Of a DNA stretch of 64,000 bases, positions 1 through 7,336 are shown piece by piece (the first letter of the stretch is position 1; every line of letters begins with the position of its first letter). Made by a program: the position numbers and the translations under genes. The stretch comes from an uncultured Aquimarina sp. Its GTDB lineage: Bacteria; Bacteroidota; Bacteroidia; Flavobacteriales; Flavobacteriaceae. The notes beneath the pieces are model-generated. The model did no database searches, was not told the origin of the DNA, and saw nothing but the letters and a program-made list of their open reading frames with translations. The stretch spans positions 1-64,000 of the forward strand of contig CANMKX010000006.1 in assembly GCA_947498595.1 (NCBI GenBank). Reading direction: 5' to 3'.

Positions 1-32
1 TTGCTGTGGACTAAATTTGCTCTTTCTCATAA

Positions 33-1067
33 TTACTGCTTAAAGTTAAAATTATTATTCTACTTTTTAACAGTTCGGTTTTATGGGGAGCTTACACTTA
101 TACTTGTATTTGTCTTATTGGGAAAAGAGAAAGTTCTTCTGTTAAATATGTGAAGAGTTTAAGTAGTAAGATTCAAAAGATAAAAAAATCAAGCTACATA
201 GATATTCCCTATTCAAATCTTGATGATTTTAATGGCTGGTATTTAATTAATAAAAAGGTTCAAAAAATTATTTCAAAAATTGAAAATTGTGGAACTTCTT
301 TAGGCGATAAATTTGAAATACGAAATGGCTTTGCTACCTTAAAAAACAAAATTTTTGTATTCAAACCTACAAAAGAAGATAACGAATTCTACTACTTATT
401 AAAAGAAGGTGTTGAATATAAAATTGAAAAAGGCATTTGTAAAGATGCTATTAAACCTAATATTTTAAAAACAGAATTAGAACTTGAGGGAAAAACTGAA
501 AAATTAATTTTTCCGTATACTATAGAACAAAATAAAACAGAGTTATTTAAATCAGAAGAAAAGATACTTAAAACACTAACTGAATCTGAATTTAAAACAA
601 ACTATCCATTTACCTTTAAATATTTACTAGCTAACAGAAAAATATTAGCATTAAGAGACAAAGGAAATAGGAAATATGACCAATGGTTTGCGTTTGGTAG
701 AAATCAAGCACTGACTTTAGGTGGATTTAAATTACTCTTTCCATACATTACAAATAAACCATGCTTTGTGCTTACAGAAAACACTGATTTGTTGTTTTAT
801 AATGGTTATGCTATATTGTCGGAATCCATTGAAGAACTTCTTATTTTACAAAAGATATTAATGTCAAAAGTATTTTGGTATTATATTGAAAAAACCAGTA
901 AGCCATATGCTGGTAATTATTTTTCTGTGGCTAAAAATTATATAAAAAATTTTGGTATATGTGATTTATCAGAGGATGAGAAAACAACATTAATTAATTT
1001 AACAGATCGAGATAAAATAAATGATTTTTTAATAATTAAATACAATGTTGTAGGGATTAGCAATTAA
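33..1067 (+). CDS. Type IIG (Eco57I-like) restriction-modification protein, C-terminal remnant
   Basis: This is the C-terminal part of a bifunctional restriction/methyltransferase protein of the Eco57I/TaqI-like class. The open frame begins after a stop at 30-32. Codons before the GTG at 150 already read as protein, with a GAYTYTCICLIGK-like stretch at about 87-125 that matches the conserved late methyltransferase motif of this class. The GTG at 150 is therefore not a true start. The rest (FEIRNGFATLKNKIF, then YNGYAIL) resembles the target-recognition domain. Frame 1 of bases 1-45 reads WTKFALSHNYC, which resembles the region normally just upstream, so a frameshift near 40-60 is likely. Catalytic DPPY and PD-(D/E)XK motifs are absent, so it is probably inactive. 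Family call is fairly secure; pseudogene status is inferred. Confidence 0.6.
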   Translation, partial: LLLKVKIIILLFNSSVLWGAYTYTCICLIGKRESSSVKYVKSLSSKIQKIKKSSYIDIPYSNLDDFNGWYLINKKVQKIISKIENCGTSLGDKFEIRNGFATLKNKIFVFKPTKEDNEFYYLLKEGVEYKIEKGICKDAIKPNILKTELELEGKTEKLIFPYTIEQNKTELFKSEEKILKTLTESEFKTNYPFTFKYLLANRKILALRDKGNRKYDQWFAFGRNQALTLGGFKLLFPYITNKPCFVLTENTDLLFYNGYAILSESIEELLILQKILMSKVFWYYIEKTSKPYAGNYFSVAKNYIKNFGICDLSEDEKTTLINLTDRDKINDFLIIKYNVVGISN

Positions 1068-1120
1068 TTATAAACAGATTTTAATTGATAAAACGATATT
1101 ATTTATTGATTAAAATCGTC

Positions 1121-2227
1121 TTATTTGGTAATAAATGCAATATTATGAGCCTCGTATAGCTTTGGAATGCTCCAATTGAAAAGCATTTTCTCTATTGCTT
1201 TTTCAGGTATAGGATGAGCTCTATTTTTATTTTGAAAAAGTAATGTTGAATAAGGAACTTCTATATAAATAAGATGAACTTTAGCATTGTAATCAAGAAA
1301 AAGAGAAATGAGTTGTTTCCTTAAATCTTCTGAGATATTAGTAGCATTCCAAACAAAGTCAGTACCTTTTGCTAAATATTCTTTAGCTGTTTTTTTAGCA
1401 CTTTGAATTATTTGACCATTCCCTTTTTTATTCCGATGTGTAATATTTTGAGCTCTCCGTAGGTCATCCAAGGATATTACTTTTAGATTGTTGAGGTGAG
1501 TATTGATATAAAAATCCTTGCCAGAACCAGGTAAAGCTACCATAAGGTAAACGTTACTTTTAAAGCTTTGATAAGGGATATAATCTTCGTAACCTCCAGT
1601 ATTTCTTAAATAATGGAACTGAGCAGCGTCATTAATAAAAGTTTTAGGAGTTCCAAAACACTTGTAATCAAGACAATATTCTTTAAATAGTTCTATACGA
1701 TCAATAAGAGCTAATTTATCAGTACATATTCTACCCAATATATCTGCTTTGGCCAAAATGTATAATAATTTGGTATTAACAGATAAAGATAATTTGATGA
1801 TTTCTTTTTTAATGTCGTCACGCTCTGTGTACCACAAAGGAAATCCATGAAATCGAACTAGCATTACTATCTGCTCTCTTATTATAAACGGACAAATACT
1901 GTTTTTGTATAGCCAAACTCTAGTTGTTTGAGCTCCTTTTTTTGCATGTTTAGGAGAACGAATAATTCCATTTTCAATAATGGTAGTCGATCTCTTTTCT
2001 ATATCATGAAATAAAGCAGCAGCGAGTATAATTTCCTTTTCTTGAGAGTTTAATGTTATAAACTCAGGTAGTTTTTGAAGCTCATGAAGTACCATTTGTG
2101 TATGTATAGCAACATTTCCTTCTGCATGAAATTTAGGGTCTTGCGGAACATGATCCATGTCCCGTACCCAATCGAATTCATTTCTTAATGAATCCCAATG
2201 ATTATAATTTGTTGTTAATTGCCACAT
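1121..2227 (-). CDS. HD-Pnk: HD-domain phosphatase fused to polynucleotide 5'-kinase
   Basis: End-healing enzyme of RNA repair. The family (HD-Pnk, characterised from the Bacteroidetes Runella slithyra) removes 2',3'-cyclic, 2'- or 3'-phosphates with the HD domain and phosphorylates 5'-OH ends with the P-loop domain. Numbered from the longest possible start (2257), His44, His52 and the HD pair at 84-85 (ALFHDIEKRS) mark the HD domain. ALPGSGKD at 241-248 is the Walker A motif, followed by LDDLRR near 263. I chose the ATG at 2227, which overlaps the end of the RNA ligase gene by 13 nt, over an earlier start buried deeper in it. The overlap implies translational coupling. Together the two genes form a heal-and-seal pair. 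Confidence 0.85.
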   Translation of the reverse strand: MWQLTTNYNHWDSLRNEFDWVRDMDHVPQDPKFHAEGNVAIHTQMVLHELQKLPEFITLNSQEKEIILAAALFHDIEKRSTTIIENGIIRSPKHAKKGAQTTRVWLYKNSICPFIIREQIVMLVRFHGFPLWYTERDDIKKEIIKLSLSVNTKLLYILAKADILGRICTDKLALIDRIELFKEYCLDYKCFGTPKTFINDAAQFHYLRNTGGYEDYIPYQSFKSNVYLMVALPGSGKDFYINTHLNNLKVISLDDLRRAQNITHRNKKGNGQIIQSAKKTAKEYLAKGTDFVWNATNISEDLRKQLISLFLDYNAKVHLIYIEVPYSTLLFQNKNRAHPIPEKAIEKMLFNWSIPKLYEAHNIAFITK

Positions 2228-2910
2228 TTTTCCCAATTTAGGGGAGCCCTTTTCCAATTACGAGACCAATGCTCGTTTGTTTTTACATGATCTTTACGAA
2301 CATATTTAAATACATTTTGTTTAAAATTGTCGACGGAATATGACTCGTAATTGCGAGTAACAAGTCCTTCCATACTACAAGCAGTATTTGTTATGACATC
2401 TCTAGATCCAAAGGTGCTAGGCTCAGTTATTAATTGTTTTATATTATTTTCAAAATTGATTTGATTCTGTGGATGTGAAGTACCTAATATGGGAACAGTT
2501 GGGAAATCCAACAATGTTGCATAAAAGACGACCTCATCCCAAGATAGCCAAGTATCTTTTTCTCGTATTCCGAATACATAAAAATGATGATCTAAACGTG
2601 TATATGAAATAGAATGTATTGCATATAAGTTTTCTCCAAAAACTTCTAAGTTGCCTAAATCATGTTTATGTAATTGCCATAAATGTTTTAAATGATTAGC
2701 CCATGGGTGACGCGTAGGAGCTGCATGAGAACGTGCAAAGATTCCATATTTATTTAAACAGGTATTTTCGCCATCTAATTTTTCGGTATGGATAACTGTT
2801 TTTAATTTGCTAATGTCTTCCCAATAGAAGTGATTAATGCGATCATCATTTGTAGTACCAGGAGAAAAAGGAAAATGATATGTACGGCCATATTTTTTTG
2901 AAACACTCAT
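2215..2910 (-). CDS. ATP-dependent RNA ligase (Rnl family)
   Basis: Joins 3'-OH and 5'-phosphate RNA ends through a covalent lysyl-AMP intermediate. The nucleotidyltransferase motifs are visible in order. Motif I is EKLDGEN at 43-49 with the adenylated Lys44, followed by FARSHA. Motif III is around FGENLYA, motif IV is EGLVTRN, and motif V is KYVRKDHV. At 231 aa it holds only the catalytic domain, as in compact bacterial RNA ligases. It is the first gene of a two-gene minus-strand unit with HD-Pnk, which produces exactly the ends this ligase needs. No clear TAnnTTTG promoter was seen in the roughly 100 bp upstream. Confidence 0.85.
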   Translation of the reverse strand: MSVSKKYGRTYHFPFSPGTTNDDRINHFYWEDISKLKTVIHTEKLDGENTCLNKYGIFARSHAAPTRHPWANHLKHLWQLHKHDLGNLEVFGENLYAIHSISYTRLDHHFYVFGIREKDTWLSWDEVVFYATLLDFPTVPILGTSHPQNQINFENNIKQLITEPSTFGSRDVITNTACSMEGLVTRNYESYSVDNFKQNVFKYVRKDHVKTNEHWSRNWKRAPLNWEKCGN

Positions 2911-3010
2911 GTTAGTGTGTTTTAATTAGACATACGATTATTCTCTGATAGTAGTGTGAAAATTACATGATGATAGTTTTTAAAAAATTAAGAAAAGAAT
3001 TGTTTTGACA

Positions 3011-3032
3011 GAAAAAAAGCGCAAAAAGCGCT
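3011..3032 (-). terminator. Intrinsic terminator of the S24-like gene
   Basis: Perfect 5-bp stem AGCGC/GCGCT with a 5-nt loop. The flank reads as a run of seven T on the minus strand, immediately after the S24-like gene. It separates that gene from the rnl unit. Confidence 0.7.
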
Positions 3033-3036
3033 ACTA

Positions 3037-3336
3037 TTATGCCGGTAATATCTCGATTACCTTTCCATATACATTTTTGGTCCATCCATTGATACGACCT
3101 CGGTTGTTACCGATTAATAATCCTCGTTTTGCATTTTTGCCTTTGACTAAATGCGTAAAACAATTACCCCGTACTTTACAAAAAACAATATCACCTGTCT
3201 CACATGCTTCCCATGAAATAGGTTTTAACACCACAGGTTGTTTTGATTTTAGTATAGGTAACATCGAATTACCAGGTTCTTTAGAGACAATAGTCTCTCC
3301 ATTCAATAGCTTTTGAATTTTCCAATTCATAATCAT
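3037..3336 (-). CDS. Small S24/S26-type (LexA/signal-peptidase-like) peptidase domain protein
   Basis: 99-aa protein made almost entirely of an S24/S26 peptidase-like fold. PGNSMLPIL near residue 20 matches the GxSMxPxL nucleophile box with Ser23. LIGNNRGRINGW near residue 75 matches the conserved late motif (usually GDNxxxSxDS), but with NRGRING in its place. The general-base Lys is not obvious, so it may be a non-catalytic or altered member. There is no N-terminal DNA-binding domain and no membrane anchor, so it is neither a classical LexA nor a signal peptidase. It has its own promoter (3407-3439) and terminator between the rtcB and rnl units. Its role here is unknown. Starting at Met3 (3330) is equally possible. 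Confidence 0.65.
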   Translation of the reverse strand: MIMNWKIQKLLNGETIVSKEPGNSMLPILKSKQPVVLKPISWEACETGDIVFCKVRGNCFTHLVKGKNAKRGLLIGNNRGRINGWTKNVYGKVIEILPA

Positions 3337-3406
3337 AGTTTTTAATTAATTTAAATTCAAAGACTATGGAATATGGTACAAGAACATATCTTTTAAGATA
3401 CTATAA

Positions 3407-3439
3407 CAAAGATACGACAAAATTAGGGTCATTTTCAAA
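3407..3439 (-). promoter_or_regulatory. Bacteroidetes-type promoter of the S24-like gene
   Basis: On the minus strand, TTTG (3436-3439) is followed after 21 nt by a perfect TAnnTTTG element, TATCTTTG (3407-3414). The expected start is near 3400, giving a leader of about 65 nt. The leader contains a small palindrome (ATCTTTTAAGAT) that could be an operator. Confidence 0.6.
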
Positions 3440-3511
3440 TGAAAAGAAATATGTCTTTTTATTGATTATATAGTGATGTTCAATAATGAACATTAGAAAT
3501 TCTAATGCTCA

Positions 3512-4915
<1,404 letters not shown>

Positions 4916-4957
4916 TTACAAAGATGTTTTAGAAGGATGTAATGTTTTTGCGTACTT

Positions 4958-5004
4958 AAAAAATAACCTTAGAAATTTCAGTTTAAAAATTATCTAAGGT
5001 TATT
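4958..5004 (-). terminator. Terminator between slipin and rtcB
   Basis: Perfect 12-bp stem (4962-4973 with 4993-5004) with a 19-nt loop, followed on the minus strand by six T. It lies downstream of slipin, so rtcB probably has its own promoter. Confidence 0.65.
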
Positions 5005-5084
5005 AACACTTCCAAATAAAAATCAAAATAATTCGAAATCGTTATTTTGAAATTCATTTGGTGACATATATTGATTGACATTGA

Positions 5085-6185
5085 CTATTTGCGTACAGCA
5101 AAAATATCTTTAAGTTGTTGTACCATTCCACCTTGACCGTTTACAGTAATTTCACCAATCTTATCTGCAATTTTTTCCACAAATTCCATTTCTTTAAGTT
5201 GGTATAACATGGTGTTATCTTCCATTAATCTAGCTGTATTGAGTAGGCTTCGTGTAGCAGCAGTTTCTTCTCTACGAGTAATACTATTAGCTTGGGCACG
5301 TTTTTGAGCCACCAAAACATGATTCATAATTTCTTTCATCTCTCCTGGTAGTATTATATCTCTAATACCGCAGTTTATAATTTTGATACCGAGAGAAGTT
5401 GCTTGTGCTTTTACCAAATCAAGGATTATAGAAGCAATATTTTCTTTTTGTTCTAATAATTGATCTAATGTATACATACCGATATAAGTTCGTAAAGCGA
5501 GTTGCATTAGAATATACAGTTGTTTTTCAAAACCATTATTTTCTAGCATTGCTTTTTTAATATCGATAATTTTATACTGTGTGTAAAAATTGATTCGGAT
5601 ACCAGCTTTATCTTTAGTTAATAACTCTTGTCCCGAAATCTCTAATTGTAATTGTCTTAAATCTGCGGGAATAACTTTAATAGTTGTTTCATTTTTCCAG
5701 AAACGATATACACCACTATCTAGAATTTTGATATACGTATCATCAACTATTAATAATGCCTTTTCATATGTTGCAACTTCATACGATCTTATATAACCAC
5801 TTAATAGAGGAGATATAAAGAGATTCTTACTTATTTTTTCTGTAATGTATATTTTACTTAAATCGACTCTTATAAAAGTTAGATTTAGTACGTTTTTCCA
5901 ATATGCATGCCTTCCTGGATTTAGTACAGTTCTTAGATTATTGTTTTCATATACCAAAATGAGTTCATGATCTTTTACATCAATAATAGTTAACATTGCA
6001 GCTAATACATTGTCTTTAAGTAAAAAATCAAGAGATATAGGCGCATAGAAAGGTTGAGAAAGTTCAAAATTAGAAACCTTTTCTTTGAAACCAATCCAAT
6101 GCTTTCCTGCGGTAATTACGCGTTGATAATCACCATTCTTGAAAACCAAACCAACTTTATCTTCATTAATAAATACTTTTCTCAT
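5085..6185 (-). CDS. Slipin (SPFH/band-7 family protein)
   Basis: 366-aa stomatin-like protein. Repeated N-terminal segments (RKVFINEDKVGLVFKNG, then DHELILVYENN, then YEKALLIVDDTY) lead into the SPFH core, roughly residues 130-270. An Ala/Arg-rich helical stretch follows (VAQKRAQANSITRREETAATRS, about 290-312), which in this family drives oligomerisation. I see no transmembrane segment. SPFH proteins scaffold membrane-associated complexes; the specific role of bacterial slipins is not settled. It stands directly upstream of rtcB on the same strand, an association that comparative work on RNA-repair loci has noted, and directly downstream of the tRNA-like cluster. A role in organising the RNA-repair machinery is inference. 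Confidence 0.85.
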   Translation of the reverse strand: MRKVFINEDKVGLVFKNGDYQRVITAGKHWIGFKEKVSNFELSQPFYAPISLDFLLKDNVLAAMLTIIDVKDHELILVYENNNLRTVLNPGRHAYWKNVLNLTFIRVDLSKIYITEKISKNLFISPLLSGYIRSYEVATYEKALLIVDDTYIKILDSGVYRFWKNETTIKVIPADLRQLQLEISGQELLTKDKAGIRINFYTQYKIIDIKKAMLENNGFEKQLYILMQLALRTYIGMYTLDQLLEQKENIASIILDLVKAQATSLGIKIINCGIRDIILPGEMKEIMNHVLVAQKRAQANSITRREETAATRSLLNTARLMEDNTMLYQLKEMEFVEKIADKIGEITVNGQGGMVQQLKDIFAVRK

Positions 6186-6265
6186 GTGTTTAGATTTTAA
6201 TTATGATTACTTAAAAAAGACATGCTACAGTGGTAACGGTACTGGCGTTATCTTTGTTTTTATTA

Positions 6266-6346
6266 GGGCGTGTCCCAACTGGGGCAGGCTTTCGTTACTC
6301 GCTTTTTTGATAAAAAGAGCTCAGACAGTTACTCAATCCTTCACGC
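6266..6346. repeat. GGGCGTG...CACGC structured intergenic element
   Basis: A GC-richer block in an AT-rich intergenic region. An outer GCGTG/CACGC pair (6268-6272 with 6342-6346) encloses a CCC/GGG hairpin, the string GGCTTTCGTTACTCGC, and a second hairpin (6301-6320). I recall very similar blocks interspersed in many Bacteroidetes genomes, but cannot verify that here. There is no second copy in the window. It is probably a non-coding interspersed element. Confidence 0.45.
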
Positions 6347-6431
6347 GTATTATTCATGATAAAAAAAGAGACTACAATAGATCACTTTTAAACTACGGGA
6401 GCCATGAGATTATAAAACTAGTATTGTAACA

Positions 6432-6478
6432 AATCAAAATAAGAAGTACTGTTTTATGAGTACTATTATAATTTGATA
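6432..6478. other. Imperfect long inverted repeat
   Basis: ATCAAA...TTTGAT arms with an internal AGTACT/AGTACT pairing make an imperfect hairpin of about 18 bp around an 8-nt loop. There is no T-run. It sits between the slipin gene and the tRNA-like cluster, so it may be a processing or leader structure. Function unknown. Confidence 0.35.
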
Positions 6479-6566
6479 TTGTTTATAGCAATTATATAAT
6501 AAATCAAGAAACCAAGGTGTTTACAAAGCGTATTGATTTAACAACAGACCTATTGTATCCTTTTCC

Positions 6567-6593
6567 TGATGAGGCAGTATCAGGTACTGATAT
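6567..6593 (-). other. Mutually exclusive hairpins downstream of the tRNA-like cluster
   Basis: On the minus strand the same CTGAT segment can pair in two ways: TATCAG-TAC-CTGATA, or CCTGAT-8 nt-ATCAGG. Each stem is 6 bp and perfect. They cannot form together, which is the layout of a switch or attenuator. It lies between the tRNA-like cluster and slipin. Confidence 0.3.
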
Positions 6594-6622
6594 CTTTTTA
6601 AATAAGAGATATAACTTATTGT

Positions 6623-6646
6623 AAAAAAGGATTTTGAACCCATTTT
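6623..6646 (-). terminator. Terminator-like hairpin with T-loop-like sequence after the permuted tRNAs
   Basis: On the minus strand an AAAATGG/CCTTTTTT pairing (one T-T mismatch) closes around GTTCAAAAT and runs into six T. It could terminate the tRNA-like transcript. The loop also resembles a degenerate T arm, so it might instead be a decayed further tRNA half. Confidence 0.4.
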
Positions 6647-6731
6647 CAAGCTAGATTTTCAGTCTAGTGCGTCTGCCAATTTCGCCATTCCAAATAATTT
6701 GGAAGTAGGATTCGAACCTACAGGTTGAAAA
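6643..6731 (-). tRNA. Circularly permuted tRNA-like gene, tRNA-Leu body with GAA anticodon
   Basis: Read on the minus strand, the 3' half comes first. It holds a variable-arm strand (6725-6731), T arm GTAGG-TTCGAAT-CCTAC (6705-6721) and 3' acceptor TTCCAAA (6698-6704). A TTA linker (6695-6697) follows. Then comes the 5' half: acceptor TTTGGAA (6688-6694), TG, D arm GCG...CGC with A14 and GG (6669-6685), anticodon arm CTAGA-CTGAAAA-TCTAG (6651-6667), and variable-arm strand TTGAAAA (6643-6649). The acceptor pairs 7/7 and the variable arm 7/7 (TTGAAAA/TTTTCAA). Mature size would be about 86 nt, right for class II. The D arm is typical of tRNA-Leu, but the anticodon reads GAA (Phe). In linear order no acceptor stem forms. 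The break falls at the tip of the variable arm. Confidence 0.7.
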
Positions 6732-6804
6732 AATCTATAGTCCTTCCAGTTAGACCATATAAGAATACTCTTATAATGGGATTCGAACCCATACCTATAG
6801 AAAC
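6728..6804 (-). tRNA. Circularly permuted tRNA-like gene, Gln-like
   Basis: On the minus strand the 3' half comes first: anticodon 3' strand TCTAT (6797-6801), AGGT, T arm ATGGG-TTCGAAT-CCCAT (6776-6792), and acceptor TATAAGA (6769-6775). A GTAT linker (6765-6768) follows. Then comes the 5' half: acceptor TCTTATA (6758-6764), TG, D arm GTC...GAC with GG in the loop (6740-6755), T26, anticodon 5' strand ATAGA (6734-6738), and six T (6728-6733). The acceptor pairs 7/7 and the anticodon stem 5/5. Joining at the loop gives anticodon TTG (Gln) if G6804 is kept, or TTT if joined within the T-run. The U1-A72 pair and the next base G (as discriminator) favour Gln. In linear order neither stem pairs. 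Confidence 0.72.
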
Positions 6805-6807
6805 AAA

Positions 6808-6827
6808 CTGATTATATGGTTAATCAG
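6808..6827 (-). other. Hairpin directly 5' of the Gln-like 3' half
   Basis: Perfect 7-bp stem CTGATTA/TAATCAG with a 6-nt loop (ACCATA on the minus strand), a few nt upstream of the first permuted half. It overlaps the segment 6804-6810 that can alternatively pair with 6721-6727. It could control which fold forms. Confidence 0.5.
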
Positions 6828-6835
6828 AAACCCTT

Positions 6836-6922
6836 ACAATCAAGTTGAATATAGTTTTCGATACGTTAAGCAGAAAAATATACAATAGTGCTATACAGAA
6901 ACACATAACAAGACTTGATTGT
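6836..6922 (-). ncRNA. Stem-closed RNA domain following tRNA-Tyr
   Basis: A perfect 10-bp pairing (6913-6922 with 6836-6845; ACAATCAAGT/ACTTGATTGT) closes a 67-nt domain that starts 2-3 nt after the tRNA-Tyr 3' end. An inner TATAG/CTATA pairing is possible. It is either a structured trailer/spacer of the tRNA transcript or a separate small RNA. No tRNA arms were recognised inside it. Confidence 0.45.
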
Positions 6923-6924
6923 TG

Positions 6925-7007
6925 TGAACGTAGTAGGACTCGAACCTACAAGCTCCGTAGAGGCCAGATTTACAGTCTGGTGAGCCAACCAATTGCTCAA
7001 TACGTTC
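6925..7007 (-). tRNA. tRNA-Tyr (GUA)
   Basis: Canonical linear class II tRNA. The acceptor GAACGTA/TACGTTC pairs 7/7. The D arm is GAGC...GCTC with GG in the loop, and the anticodon arm CCAGA-CTGTAAA-TCTGG carries GTA. A short variable arm has a CTC-TACG-GAG stem, and the T arm is GTAGG-TTCGAGT-CCTAC. The discriminator is A and CCA is not encoded. It shows that the minus strand of this region is a tRNA transcription unit. It lies apart from any tuf or translation operon, so it may be a supernumerary copy. A TAnnTTTG-like element (7104-7111) lies upstream. Confidence 0.85.
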
Positions 7008-7013
7008 CCTTAT

Positions 7014-7055
7014 GCCTCGCCACTAGGTTTAATCCCAACGTTATAGTAGCGAGGC
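7014..7055 (-). other. 12-bp minihelix-like hairpin upstream of tRNA-Tyr
   Basis: GCCTCGC/GCGAGGC (7 bp) continues into a 5-bp inner stem with an 18-nt loop. The junction pair is G-U in minus-strand RNA but C-A in plus-strand RNA, so the minus strand is the likely transcript. Seven plus five base pairs is the length of a tRNA acceptor/T-arm minihelix. The loop has no D or anticodon arm. Confidence 0.5.
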
Positions 7056-7336
7056 CGACTCTAACATAACCTTGAATGTTAGCATTCGTTTTTGATTGTG
7101 TAGCAAAGATTTGTGATTTAATGCGCATTCTTTTTACGTAGTAAAAAAAACTTGGCACTCTTTTTGAAAACCTTTAATTGGAATTAAAAAAATACTCTTA
7201 AAAGGCAATTAACAATTGACTTTTTGTATTTTGCCCTTTAAAAATAGAGATGAGAATATTGCAATAATAAAGCTAAAATCTCGTTAGATAATATCGTTAA
7301 ACAAATAACCACGTATTAAATAAAGACCCGAATATT

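Noticed and set aside
3005..3316. 103-aa plus-strand ORF opposite the S24-like gene
   Set aside because: Antisense shadow; its composition is that of the reversed S24-like gene, and promoter, terminator and motifs all support the minus strand.
6566..6592. CTGATGAG on the plus strand as a hammerhead ribozyme core
   Set aside because: No GAAA partner and no three-stem layout; the motif is part of a simple hairpin.
6698..6768. Reading 6698-6764 (minus) as one linear Glu-like tRNA
   Set aside because: Acceptor strands TCTTATA and TTCCAAA do not pair, and the anticodon stem ATAGA does not pair with CCTGT. The permuted reading pairs both stems fully.
6139..7069. Plus-strand ORFs 6139-6429 and 6845-7069
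   Set aside because: They cross structured RNA or the tRNA-Tyr gene antisense, have no family resemblance and no start context.
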